From Nitrososphaerales archaeon (GTDB lineage Archaea > Thermoproteota > Nitrososphaeria > Nitrososphaerales > Gagatemarchaeaceae): DNA of 44,777 nt. Below, in pieces: positions 7,003 to 14,788 of this stretch. The stretch covers positions 1 to 44,777 of the forward strand of contig JASHPA010000119.1 of assembly GCA_030038365.1 (NCBI GenBank), read 5' to 3'. The position numbers and the translations under genes were made by a program. Position 1 is the stretch's first letter, and each line of letters opens with the position of its first letter. The notes beneath the pieces were generated by a model. That model saw only the letters and a program-made list of their open reading frames with translations. It searched no databases and had not been told where the DNA came from.

Positions 7003-8091
7003 ATGAAGAAACTGGGACTCGATGTCGCGATTATCTCGGACCCCAAGAACGTAACGTACCTGACCGGGTATCTAGACTACGGAGCGACGCCCGTACCCAC
7101 ATACCTCGTTCTCCTCCGCGACGGGACGGACGTTCTCCTCACAGGAGAAAGGAAAGCCGATGCTGTCTCGGAGGTCTTTGGCGACGAAGTGATCACATTC
7201 CAGAACTACCACTTGGGTACCAGAATGGTGGCGCGGCCAGACCTCGCCTCTACCCTCTTGACTCCACTAGTCGGCAGGGCGGAAAAGGTTCGCAAGGTAG
7301 GAATCGAGTCGTGGCACACCCCGAAGGTCCTTCTGGATTCTGTGCAGAAGGCGGCCCCACAGGCCATCTACATCGACCTTTCGAAACCTCTGGAGTCGAT
7401 GAGGATGACCAAGGATGCTGATGAGGTCGCGGCGATAAAGGCAAGCTGCAAACTCGTCGACTACGCTTACTCAGTCGCCGAGTCAGTTGCGACCCCGGGT
7501 CTCTCGGAGGTCGAGCTCTATGCAGCAGTCCACCAGAAGGTGGTCGAGAAGGCCGGAGGGTTCCGGTACTTTTCTGGAGACTTCACCACCGGGAAGCGCA
7601 GCGTCGACCCCGGTCCCAGCGGCGCGCCCACCGGTCTGACGCTCAAGAAGGGAGATACCCTCATCCTTGACCTCTGGACCACAACCAGGGGATACTGGGC
7701 CGACACGTGCAGGACTTTCCTGATTGACGCCACCCCGACCCGCGAGCAGCTGCACCTCTACAGAGTCGTGGAGAAAGCCATGAAGGAGGGCATCACCAAG
7801 ATGAAGCCCGGGGCGACCGGAGGCGATGTCTACCGCGCAGTGAAGAAGGTCATGACCGACGCAGGATACAGTAAGCTCTTCGCGCACCACGCGGGGCACG
7901 GGATAGGTCTCGACCCGTGGGAGCGCCCGTTTCTCATTCCCGGGTCGAAGGACATCATCGAGGAGGGCATGGTCCTCGCGCTGGAACCCGGCATCTACCT
8001 GGAGGGAATAGCTGGCATCAGGCTGGAGAACAACTACCTGGTAGAGAAGGACGGAGCAGTGCAGCTTTCCAAGTACCCGATTGGCTGGTGA
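7003..8091 (+). CDS. M24 family metallopeptidase (Xaa-Pro aminopeptidase/creatinase-like)
   Basis: 362 residues: an N-terminal creatinase domain (ISDPKNVTYLTGY near residue 18) and a C-terminal pita-bread domain. All five metal ligands are visible: Asp in LILDLW, Asp in YWADTCRTF, His in HHAGHGIGLDP, Glu in LALEPGIY and Glu in IRLENNYLV. It would remove N-terminal residues before proline in peptides in the cytoplasm, though creatinase-type hydrolases share the same core. A TATATA element at 6897-6903 is about 100 nt before the ATG, further than for other genes in the window. The missing first helix of the family may mean an undetected upstream start or a 5' frameshift. Confidence 0.88.
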   Translation: MKKLGLDVAIISDPKNVTYLTGYLDYGATPVPTYLVLLRDGTDVLLTGERKADAVSEVFGDEVITFQNYHLGTRMVARPDLASTLLTPLVGRAEKVRKVGIESWHTPKVLLDSVQKAAPQAIYIDLSKPLESMRMTKDADEVAAIKASCKLVDYAYSVAESVATPGLSEVELYAAVHQKVVEKAGGFRYFSGDFTTGKRSVDPGPSGAPTGLTLKKGDTLILDLWTTTRGYWADTCRTFLIDATPTREQLHLYRVVEKAMKEGITKMKPGATGGDVYRAVKKVMTDAGYSKLFAHHAGHGIGLDPWERPFLIPGSKDIIEEGMVLALEPGIYLEGIAGIRLENNYLVEKDGAVQLSKYPIGW

Positions 8092-8117
8092 GCCTGCCTA
8101 CCGTCCCGCCCAGGTTG

Positions 8118-9062
8118 TCAGGACGGGAGATAGTCGACCTTGACCTGCCTAGCTGCCCGTTCGATCTTCTCGATGTCCTGCTTGGTTAGCTCGAAATCGA
8201 GGGCCTCTATGTTCTCGGCCGCCTGCGCCGCGCTCTTCACGCCCGGTATCGGTATGAAACCGGGGAGGCTGGCTACCCAGTTGAGGGCGACCTGCGAAAT
8301 CGAACGTTTGTGACTCTTGGCGACGGACGAGAGAACCTCGACTAGCCTCGATATCTGCGAGAGGTTCGCCGGCGCGAAGATTTGGTTCAAGTCCCTCACG
8401 TCCCCCTTCGGAGGTTTGGCCGCGGTGTACTTCCCGGTCAGCGCACCCTGAGCCAGAGGACTATAAGCTATTATCGTGATGTTGTTCTTCTTGCAATAGG
8501 GAGTCACCTCGTCGTCTATTTCGCGCTGGATGAGGTTGTACCTGAGCTGGTTCGAGACGATATCCGCCCTAGACAGGCACGACCTCGCCTCCTCAAGGTC
8601 CCTGACCGCGAAATTGCTGACGCCAATAGCCCTGATCTTACCCTCAAGATAGAGTTTCTCCATCGCCTTCATCGTGTACTTCAGAGGAATCTGTTCCCAT
8701 GGGTCTGGCCAGTGGACCTGGTAGAGATCTATCTCCTTGACACCGAGTCTGCTCATACTCGCTGCCGCCGCCTTCTGCAGCTCGTCGTACCTGAGGTGGG
8801 CGCCGTTCACCTTCGTCGCGACCACGAAATTATCCCTGCCGACCTGCTTGAGCGCCTTCCCTAGGACCGATTCGCTATGGCCGTTGCCGTACGCCTCGGC
8901 GGTATCGACGAAGTTAACCCCAAGGTTGTGGGCCTGCTCGACGGCCTCGATGACGTCATTATCCCTGGCCTTCCAGTCACCGCTCGCCTGCCACAGACCT
9001 ATCCCGACCTTTGAGACCTTGATGCCGCTGTTGCCTAGAGTCGTCTTTTCCACTTGAACCAC
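8118..9062 (-). CDS. Aldo/keto reductase
   Basis: A 314-residue TIM-barrel AKR with the complete catalytic tetrad: Asp and Tyr in VDTAEAYGNG, Lys in VATKVNG and His in YQVHWPDPW. The C-terminal NADPH-binding part (IPIPGVKSAAQAAENIEAL) is also present. These enzymes reduce aldehydes and ketones, including sugars, with NADPH. The start is GTG at 9062; on the minus strand a TAATATAATC element around 9082-9091 is about 25 nt upstream, indicating leaderless transcription. The gene is divergent from the Gfo/Idh pair and converges with the M24 peptidase. Confidence 0.9.
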   Translation of the reverse strand: MVQVEKTTLGNSGIKVSKVGIGLWQASGDWKARDNDVIEAVEQAHNLGVNFVDTAEAYGNGHSESVLGKALKQVGRDNFVVATKVNGAHLRYDELQKAAAASMSRLGVKEIDLYQVHWPDPWEQIPLKYTMKAMEKLYLEGKIRAIGVSNFAVRDLEEARSCLSRADIVSNQLRYNLIQREIDDEVTPYCKKNNITIIAYSPLAQGALTGKYTAAKPPKGDVRDLNQIFAPANLSQISRLVEVLSSVAKSHKRSISQVALNWVASLPGFIPIPGVKSAAQAAENIEALDFELTKQDIEKIERAARQVKVDYLPS

Positions 9063-9082
9063 GAGGACGTGGTCATGCCGGA

Positions 9083-9091
9083 TTATATTAC
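9083..9091. promoter_or_regulatory. AT-rich core promoter between the aldo/keto reductase and Gfo/Idh genes
   Basis: TTATATTAC reads as a TATA element on both strands. On the minus strand it is about 25 nt from the aldo/keto reductase GTG. On the plus strand it would give a transcript with a leader of about 30 nt for the TTG at 9144. No other AT-rich core is obvious in this 81-base gap. Confidence 0.45.
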
Positions 9092-9143
9092 TTGCAACCC
9101 TGTTTGGTAACCTTTCTGTACCACGTCACTCCACCTCGAAGGG

Positions 9144-10187
9144 TTGAAGCGGCGCGACAAGCGCGGCGTGGCAATCCTCGGCTACGGCTACATGGGAAGC
9201 ATGCATCTCGACGCCTTCAGGCTCATCGACGAGACCCCCGTTATCGGTGTGTGGGGTCGGGACCCCTCTTCCGCCAAGGAGTTCGCCAAGAAACACGGTA
9301 TACGACCCTACGGGAGCCTGGACGCGCTTCTCAAGGACGAGGAGGTCGCGATAGTCGATGTGTGCACGCCCTCGGATACGCACGCAGGCTTATCCGTCCG
9401 TGCCTTGGAAGCTGGCAAGCACGTCCTCGTCGAGAAACCTCTCGCGCTCTCGCTCCGGGATGCTGACAGGATGATAGAGGCAGCAGAAAAGACCAACCTC
9501 AAACTCATGGTGGCGCATGTCCTAAGGTTCTTCTCGGATTACATGAGAATGAAGGAGTTGGTCGACAAAGGAACGATAGGGGACATCGCCATCGCCAGAG
9601 CCTTCAGGGGCGGTTCTCTCCCTCCGTGGAACCTCTCCTGGTTCGCTGACATAAACAGGAGCGGGGGTGCAGTCGTAGACCTCTCGATACACGATGTGGA
9701 CTTTCTGATATGGTGCTTCAAGCAGCCCGTCAGCAGGGTCTACGCCAAGGCCGAGCATCTGACACACAAGGACATGACGTCCCATGACTTCACGCTCATC
9801 AACATGCGCTTCGACGGAGGCGGTATAGCGTTCATCGAGGGGAGCTTCGCGTTGCCCAAGCAGTTCCCCTTTACGATGAGGATGGAGCTCAGCGGGACGA
9901 AGGGCATGGTGCAGCTCGACAACCAGACACCGACGCCCATCAAACTCTACTCGGGAAGTGGTACACAGGCCTTCGCGCCGGAAGTGCTCCACTGGAAGCC
10001 CACGCTCCACCCCCTGCCTCTAGACCCCTTCTACAGAGAAATCAGGCATTTCGTTGACTGTGTGATCGACGACAAGAGGCCACTCACCGACGCTGCAGAG
10101 TCAAGAAAGAGCCTAGAGGTTTGTCTTGCCGCGCTCAGGTCCGCCAAGGAGGGAGCCCCGATAAAGCTGCCACTGGAGGGGAATTGA
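9144..10187 (+). CDS. Gfo/Idh/MocA family oxidoreductase
   Basis: 347 residues: an N-terminal Rossmann domain with VAILGYGYMG (9-18), the conserved EKP at 97-99 (LVEKPLALS) and a C-terminal alpha/beta sheet domain with the catalytic VDLSIHDVD. The family oxidises or reduces sugars, inositols and related polyols with NAD(P). The substrate is not predictable, but the setting among sugar enzymes fits. The start is TTG at 9144, only eight codons before the glycine-rich strand. It overlaps the next homologous gene by five bases, so the two are translationally coupled and may act on successive intermediates or as one complex. Confidence 0.88.
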   Translation: MKRRDKRGVAILGYGYMGSMHLDAFRLIDETPVIGVWGRDPSSAKEFAKKHGIRPYGSLDALLKDEEVAIVDVCTPSDTHAGLSVRALEAGKHVLVEKPLALSLRDADRMIEAAEKTNLKLMVAHVLRFFSDYMRMKELVDKGTIGDIAIARAFRGGSLPPWNLSWFADINRSGGAVVDLSIHDVDFLIWCFKQPVSRVYAKAEHLTHKDMTSHDFTLINMRFDGGGIAFIEGSFALPKQFPFTMRMELSGTKGMVQLDNQTPTPIKLYSGSGTQAFAPEVLHWKPTLHPLPLDPFYREIRHFVDCVIDDKRPLTDAAESRKSLEVCLAALRSAKEGAPIKLPLEGN

Positions 10188-11208
10188 GACGGCGAACTCG
10201 AAGAAGGTCAAGATAGGCCTCCTGGGCGTCGCGCACATCCACGCCGATAGCTACGCAAACTATCTCGCCTCCTTGCCTCCATCTGCCGAGCTGGTCGGTG
10301 TCTACGACAGGGACGAAAAGTTCGGGAGACAGTTCGCTAGGCGATACAAAACCCCATTCAAGAAGGATGCCGACTCCCTCCTAGGCGATGCTGATGCCGT
10401 GATAATCGCCTCGGAGAACGCGTTTCACCACAGCTTGGTGAAGGCAGCCGCCAGAGCAGAGAAGCATATCCTATGCGAGAAGCCAATCGCCCTCACTCTT
10501 CAGCAGGCCGACGAGATGAAGCGTGAAGTAAAGAAAGCGGGAGTAAAGTTCCAGATGTGCTACGTCATGAGATATCACACCGTCGCCTCCGTGGTCAAGG
10601 AGCTGATAGACGACGGGCGTATCGGCGAAATCTTGGCGCTGGTAGGCGTGAACAAGCTGAACTCGGCGGTCGTGACCCGCGACTGGTTCATGAACAAGAA
10701 ACTCTCTGGTGGCGGAGCCGCCATGGACCATACAGTCCATCTAGCCGACATGATGAGGTGGTACACAGGCAGTGAAGCGAGGGAGGTCTACTGTGAGATT
10801 GGGAGGAAAATCAGGCCGCAACTCCGGGTCGAGGATACGTTCCTCACCACTGTAACTTTCGAGAATGGGGTGCTAGGTCACATAGACGGAAGCTGGTCAT
10901 ATCCGGCCGGATTCCAAACTTGGGGCGACCTGAGTCTTGAGGTCTTGGGGAGCGAGGGAGTGATCTTCCTCGATGCCTTCAGGCAGAACATCTACTTCAC
11001 CGGAGGGAAGCATCCCGAGGATAAGCTGGCCTGGCAAGCCTACGGCTGTGACCCCAACACCGAGATGATTGCGAGCTTCAGCGAAGCTATTCTTTTGGAT
11101 AGGACACCGCTCGCGACAATCGATGACGGAATTAGGGGGCTGCAGATAACTCTCGCCGGTTACGAATCGGCGCGCAGAGGGGTGCCCGTCAAGCCACCAA
11201 TCGCCTGA
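10183..11208 (+). CDS. Second Gfo/Idh/MocA family oxidoreductase, probably starting at ATT
   Basis: About 341 residues. The Rossmann strand KVKIGLLGVAHIH is encoded from 10207, upstream of the first conventional start (TTG at 10273), so that start would delete the cofactor loop. The frame opens after a TAA at 10162-10164, and the only plausible initiator is ATT at 10183, overlapping the preceding stop (ATTGA). Other marks are CEKPIALT and the C-terminal AAMDHTVHLADM. It pairs with the upstream homologue, to which it is clearly related in layout but not near-identical. Rare ATT initiation is inferred. Confidence 0.82.
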   Translation: METANSKKVKIGLLGVAHIHADSYANYLASLPPSAELVGVYDRDEKFGRQFARRYKTPFKKDADSLLGDADAVIIASENAFHHSLVKAAARAEKHILCEKPIALTLQQADEMKREVKKAGVKFQMCYVMRYHTVASVVKELIDDGRIGEILALVGVNKLNSAVVTRDWFMNKKLSGGGAAMDHTVHLADMMRWYTGSEAREVYCEIGRKIRPQLRVEDTFLTTVTFENGVLGHIDGSWSYPAGFQTWGDLSLEVLGSEGVIFLDAFRQNIYFTGGKHPEDKLAWQAYGCDPNTEMIASFSEAILLDRTPLATIDDGIRGLQITLAGYESARRGVPVKPPIA

Positions 11209-11223
11209 CTCCTCAACATCCAT

Positions 11224-11988
11224 CTACGTCCAGTTCAGAAATCTAGCTCTACCACCGTTCAGAATTCCTCTAATCATCGTTTTTCTCGTCAGGATGAAAT
11301 CTGAGATTGCCGCCTTCTCCGAAGCACCAACGCCCCACGAGTCCGGAACCCCGGATAGGATGCCGTCGACGCGCTCTGCGGATAACGATTCCGTCTTTTC
11401 GAGCCACGGGGAGAATGAGCTCATCCCATTCACGGCGAGCGCGATCACCGGGAAGACCGGCATAAGGTGCGATGTCATCTTCGCAACCTCCAGCGTCTCG
11501 ATGGACCAGTTCCTCCCCGACAGTGTCTCGCTAAAGTCGACTGTCCTGAACTCACGCTTTCCCGACGGCATCGTCTGAAGCAGATTGTTCCCGGGGTTGT
11601 TCCTGTCCATGTTGAGGAGCAGGTTGTCGAGTACGATCAAGCCTGGAAGGCTGCTCGCATTGGCTATGACGAGCTCTCTCACGACGAGCCCCTTGAAGTC
11701 CACACAGCCTTCCATCCACCGTGTCCCATGGTGCTCGCCGCCGACCACCCCGCGTTTTTTCAGGTCGTTCGACGCGTCGATGAGATTCTGGGAGACCGTC
11801 ACATACCGGCTCTCCGGGACCGGCAAGCCGAGGAAGCCCGCCAGCGAGTATCCGACGTGCTCATTGACGACAGTCCTCGTGCCGTCCATGAACTTCACGA
11901 AATAGGTCTGGCCGTCGTCACATTCAAACGCGTGCGACCCAGCAGACCCCTTCCTTATCCTTAGGTCCCGGACCGCCGTGACGGTCAC
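11224..11988 (-). CDS. HipA-family kinase-like protein
   Basis: 254 residues resembling the HipA_2 branch of HipA-like kinases: YFVKFMDGTRTVVNEHVG (P-loop-side strand, nucleotide-binding Lys and helix Glu), LAGFLGLPVPES, then LDNLLLNMDRNNPGNNLL (catalytic loop with Asp and Asn) and FRTVDFSETLSG (metal-binding Asp). The order matches a PI3K-like protein kinase fold. HipA proteins phosphorylate cytoplasmic targets such as GltX, but the target here is unknown. The start is GTG at 11988, preceded at about nine nt by GGAGGTT, one of the clearest Shine-Dalgarno sequences in the window. It is divergent from the unknown gene at 12088 and shares its promoter region. Confidence 0.7.
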   Translation of the reverse strand: MTVTAVRDLRIRKGSAGSHAFECDDGQTYFVKFMDGTRTVVNEHVGYSLAGFLGLPVPESRYVTVSQNLIDASNDLKKRGVVGGEHHGTRWMEGCVDFKGLVVRELVIANASSLPGLIVLDNLLLNMDRNNPGNNLLQTMPSGKREFRTVDFSETLSGRNWSIETLEVAKMTSHLMPVFPVIALAVNGMSSFSPWLEKTESLSAERVDGILSGVPDSWGVGASEKAAISDFILTRKTMIRGILNGGRARFLNWT

Positions 11989-11996
11989 GTCAGTGA

Positions 11997-12003
11997 AACC
12001 TCC
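11997..12003 (-). promoter_or_regulatory. Shine-Dalgarno of the HipA-like kinase
   Basis: On the minus strand GGAGGTT ends about nine nt before the GTG at 11988. Most genes in this window have no such site, so this one has a leadered mRNA with a TSS probably near 12030. Confidence 0.55.
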
Positions 12004-12050
12004 GAGATTTCCCGGGCTCCAAATCTTGTTTTTCTCGTGCGCGCAAGGGC

Positions 12051-12062
12051 TAAATAAAATCG
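12051..12062. promoter_or_regulatory. AT-rich core promoter shared by the HipA-like gene and the gene at 12088
   Basis: CTAAATAAAATC on the plus strand reads GATTTTATTTAG on the minus strand, so it can serve as a TATA element in both directions. It lies about 32 nt from the plus-strand TTG and about 68 nt from the minus-strand GTG, the latter leaving room for the Shine-Dalgarno leader. Confidence 0.5.
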
Positions 12063-12087
12063 CTACGGGTCGAGGAAAGAATCCCGC

Positions 12088-12999
12088 TTGCAGTCAAGAC
12101 GCCCTCCGGTCTCGAAGGAGACCGCCGCGGACCCCGTCCACCACGTGGACTGGCTGACGCTCGTCGGGTTCATGCAGGAGGACGAGGCGCTCAGTATGGT
12201 CAGGAATCAGAACGTCAGTAACCTGACCTCGACCGAGGACTGGGTCGCGATGATACGCTCGGCGAGAGATTCGGTGAAAGGGATCTCGGGAAGGATGGAC
12301 TCGAAGCCCGATGTAATCGAGATATCCGCCAAGTACCGCGAGAGGCTCTCACGGCTGGAGGCCGAGCCGACATTCAAACTTCACTCGGCAGGAATGCGCT
12401 CTATGAAATTCGCACAGGTCGAACTGAGCAGGATACACCTCTTCCAGACCATGGTCAATGTGGAGTACGCCGAGTCGTTGCTGAACAGAACCCCTGAGCC
12501 CGACGACGAAGAGGACACCCTGAAGTTTTGCCTCCCGACTCAGATGGAGACCCCAAAGACCAGGATGATGACCTCCTACAACCCTACGACAAGCACTTTC
12601 TCAGCTGTCACCGACAACCTGGACCTACGTATCCTTGGCAATACACAGGCGGAGGACCCTGTAAGCCACGTCCCTGTAGCCGGTTTCTACTACGGCGTCG
12701 CTCTCCCCCAAGTCACGGTGGTCGAGTACAAGGGCGTCCCACTCCTCAAGAACGGATGTCACCGGGCATACGCCCTCCGCAAAAAGGGGCACAAGTTCTT
12801 ACCATGCTTATTCGGTACGACAGATTCGTTCCAGGTCACCGGAGCCCAGGCCGCTGGCGCATTTCCCTCGAGCACGATCCAGTCCGACAAGAGCCCAATG
12901 CTCTCGGATTTCGATACCAGCGCGGCGATTTTGGTCCCTCGCAGAAGGGTAAAGGTCGTCGCAACGGTTCACGCCGAAGTCCAGGTCGTCCCCCTCTGA
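12088..12999 (+). CDS. Unknown protein with a ParB/sulfiredoxin-like NGCHRAYAL motif
   Basis: 303 residues, no membrane segment or signal peptide. The one recognisable patch is VPLLKNGCHRAYALRKKGH near residue 218, resembling the G-x-HR-x-x-A block of ParB/Srx-fold proteins, several of which bind or hydrolyse nucleotides. The N-terminal half is acidic and helical with no family recognised. A proline/aspartate-rich hinge (RTPEPDDEEDT, about 138-148) separates the halves. It is transcribed away from the HipA-like kinase from the same short intergenic region, so a functional link is plausible but unproven. The start is TTG at 12088. Confidence 0.6.
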   Translation: MQSRRPPVSKETAADPVHHVDWLTLVGFMQEDEALSMVRNQNVSNLTSTEDWVAMIRSARDSVKGISGRMDSKPDVIEISAKYRERLSRLEAEPTFKLHSAGMRSMKFAQVELSRIHLFQTMVNVEYAESLLNRTPEPDDEEDTLKFCLPTQMETPKTRMMTSYNPTTSTFSAVTDNLDLRILGNTQAEDPVSHVPVAGFYYGVALPQVTVVEYKGVPLLKNGCHRAYALRKKGHKFLPCLFGTTDSFQVTGAQAAGAFPSSTIQSDKSPMLSDFDTSAAILVPRRRVKVVATVHAEVQVVPL

Positions 13000-13071
13000 G
13001 GCCTATCTCAGGTGGCAGACTAGCCGACCAGAACAAGAGTTATCACCGCACGCAATGAGAGGCGGCCCGCC

Positions 13072-13716
13072 ATGTGGGCGGTCCTCTCCGACTTCGACGG
13101 CACCATCGCAGAAGAGGACCTTGCTGAGCTCGCTCTGGCTAGATTTGCAGAGCCACGCTGGGAGAGATTCAACAACCTCCTGGCGGAAGGCAAGATTGAC
13201 GTCGAAGAGTGCGTGGCGAGGCAGTACGACATGATAAGGGTCAAGTCTCGCGCAGAGATAACTTCCTACCTGAGGTCGCTCACCACCCTAAGACACGGAC
13301 TGGAGGAGTTGCTACTTGAATGCGAATCGGGGAACACTCCGTTCGCGATAGTCAGCGCCGGGCTGGATTTCATCATCAGGGACACCTTCAGAACGTCAGA
13401 CATACTGATGCCCCGGCTCATCTGCCCACGCTCGTACCTGATACCCGGAAAGGGATTCGGCTTGGTGTTTCCCAAGCGGAAGTTTGCCATTTCCCGGGAT
13501 TTCAAGGAGGACTCGGTCCTCAGCTACAAGAAGCGTGGGTACCAAGTCCTGTACGTCGGCGATGGTACCGGGGACACGAACGCGGCCGCGAAGTCTGACA
13601 GAGTTTTCACAATCAGGTCCTCGATGCTCGATGAGATGTGCCGAGCGAGAAGGATCCCTCACACGAATACCGAGTCTTTCGATTCCGTTACGAAGTTCCT
13701 AGCGACGCACAAGTAG
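13072..13716 (+). CDS. HAD superfamily phosphatase (MtnX/SerB-like)
   Basis: 214 residues with the HAD motifs in order: motif I SDFDGTI (6-12, nucleophile and acid Asp), motif II VSAGLD, motif III Lys in the region of FPKRKFAISRDF, and motif IV GDGTGDTNAA. The helical cap after motif I matches the C1 type of phosphoserine phosphatase and MtnX-like 2-hydroxy-3-keto-5-methylthiopentenyl-1-phosphate phosphatases. It removes phosphate from a small metabolite, identity unknown. ATG at 13072 follows an AGTTATCAC element by about 30 nt. It stands alone between the ParB-like gene and the F420 dehydrogenase operon. Confidence 0.82.
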   Translation: MWAVLSDFDGTIAEEDLAELALARFAEPRWERFNNLLAEGKIDVEECVARQYDMIRVKSRAEITSYLRSLTTLRHGLEELLLECESGNTPFAIVSAGLDFIIRDTFRTSDILMPRLICPRSYLIPGKGFGLVFPKRKFAISRDFKEDSVLSYKKRGYQVLYVGDGTGDTNAAAKSDRVFTIRSSMLDEMCRARRIPHTNTESFDSVTKFLATHK

Positions 13717-13780
13717 GTAGGCCCGGCTTCTCACGCGTGCGATATAGGCACTTATAGACACGGACAATCAATTCAGCGCG

Positions 13781-14788
13781 TTGAAGCCCACTTTCGGATA
13801 CTTCTCTGACATAACGCAGAGGGACCTCACATACGCCCTCGAGTTGGGTGTGAAAGCCGAGAAGGCAGGTTTCGACGCCGTCTGGACGAGCGATCATTTC
13901 CATCCGTGGGTGCACACAGACGCCAAGGCGGGTTTCGCCTGGGTCTGGCTTGGCGCGTTCGCCCAGGCTTCGCACAAAGTCGCCTTCGGGACAGGGGTCA
14001 CTGCCCCGATGCTAAGATACAACCCTGCGATAGTGGCGCAGGCCTTTGCCACGCTGGGTAACATGTACCCTGGGCGACCATTCATTGCACTCGGCACTGG
14101 AGAAGCCATGAACGAGATTCCCGCAGGAGCCAGCTGGCCTGCGTTCCCGGAAAGGATGGCGCGTCTCGAGGAAGCGGTGAAGATAATCCGTATGTTGTGG
14201 ACTAACGATTTCGTCAGCTACAAGGGGAAGTATTTCCGGGTCAGCAAGGCTACCCTCTATTCAAAGCCGAAGAAACCGATTCCGCTGTACATCGCGGCGA
14301 ACGGGAAAAAGGTTGCCGGCCTCGCGGGGCGCTATGCGGACGGACTTCTCACGCTGCCCTTCCCTGATGAACACTATCGCGATGTGCTGTTTCCGGCGTT
14401 CGAGAGAGCCGCCAAAGCCGAGGGCCGAGATCCATCGAAGCTCGAGAAGCTCGTAGAGCTGCAGGTATCATATGACCCAGACTACAAGAAGGCCCTAGAG
14501 AACACGAGGTGGTGGGCCCCGACGGTGCTTCCCGTCTTTTTCAAGGTCCCGATCTGGGATCCGAAGGAAATAGAGTCGCATGGAAAACTCGTCAGTGAGG
14601 AAGGACTGAAGACTGCATGGTTCATATCCGACAGCGTTGAGGACCACATCAAGAACATCGAGCGTTACATCAAGCTGGGTTTCACCAACATCCATCTGCA
14701 GAACAGTAGCTGGGACGATACCGGGTTCATCACGACCTTCGGCGCGAAGGTGCTGCCCTATCTCAAGGAGACGTACGGAAGGGAATGA
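13781..14788 (+). CDS. F420-dependent LLM-class oxidoreductase (glucose-6-phosphate dehydrogenase-like)
   Basis: 335 residues of the luciferase-like TIM-barrel family. TSDHFHPW (about 44-51) and TGVTAPMLRYNPAIVAQ match the F420-binding subfamily that includes F420-dependent glucose-6-phosphate and sugar dehydrogenases; LGNMYPGR and ALGTGEAMNE are also typical. It would pass hydride from a sugar or alcohol C1 to F420. Its stop overlaps the start of a SMP-30 lactonase gene (ATGA at 14785-14788), strongly suggesting the product is a lactone. The start is TTG at 13781, with a TTATAGAC element about 28 nt upstream. It is one of three LLM proteins here. Confidence 0.85.
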   Translation: MKPTFGYFSDITQRDLTYALELGVKAEKAGFDAVWTSDHFHPWVHTDAKAGFAWVWLGAFAQASHKVAFGTGVTAPMLRYNPAIVAQAFATLGNMYPGRPFIALGTGEAMNEIPAGASWPAFPERMARLEEAVKIIRMLWTNDFVSYKGKYFRVSKATLYSKPKKPIPLYIAANGKKVAGLAGRYADGLLTLPFPDEHYRDVLFPAFERAAKAEGRDPSKLEKLVELQVSYDPDYKKALENTRWWAPTVLPVFFKVPIWDPKEIESHGKLVSEEGLKTAWFISDSVEDHIKNIERYIKLGFTNIHLQNSSWDDTGFITTFGAKVLPYLKETYGRE

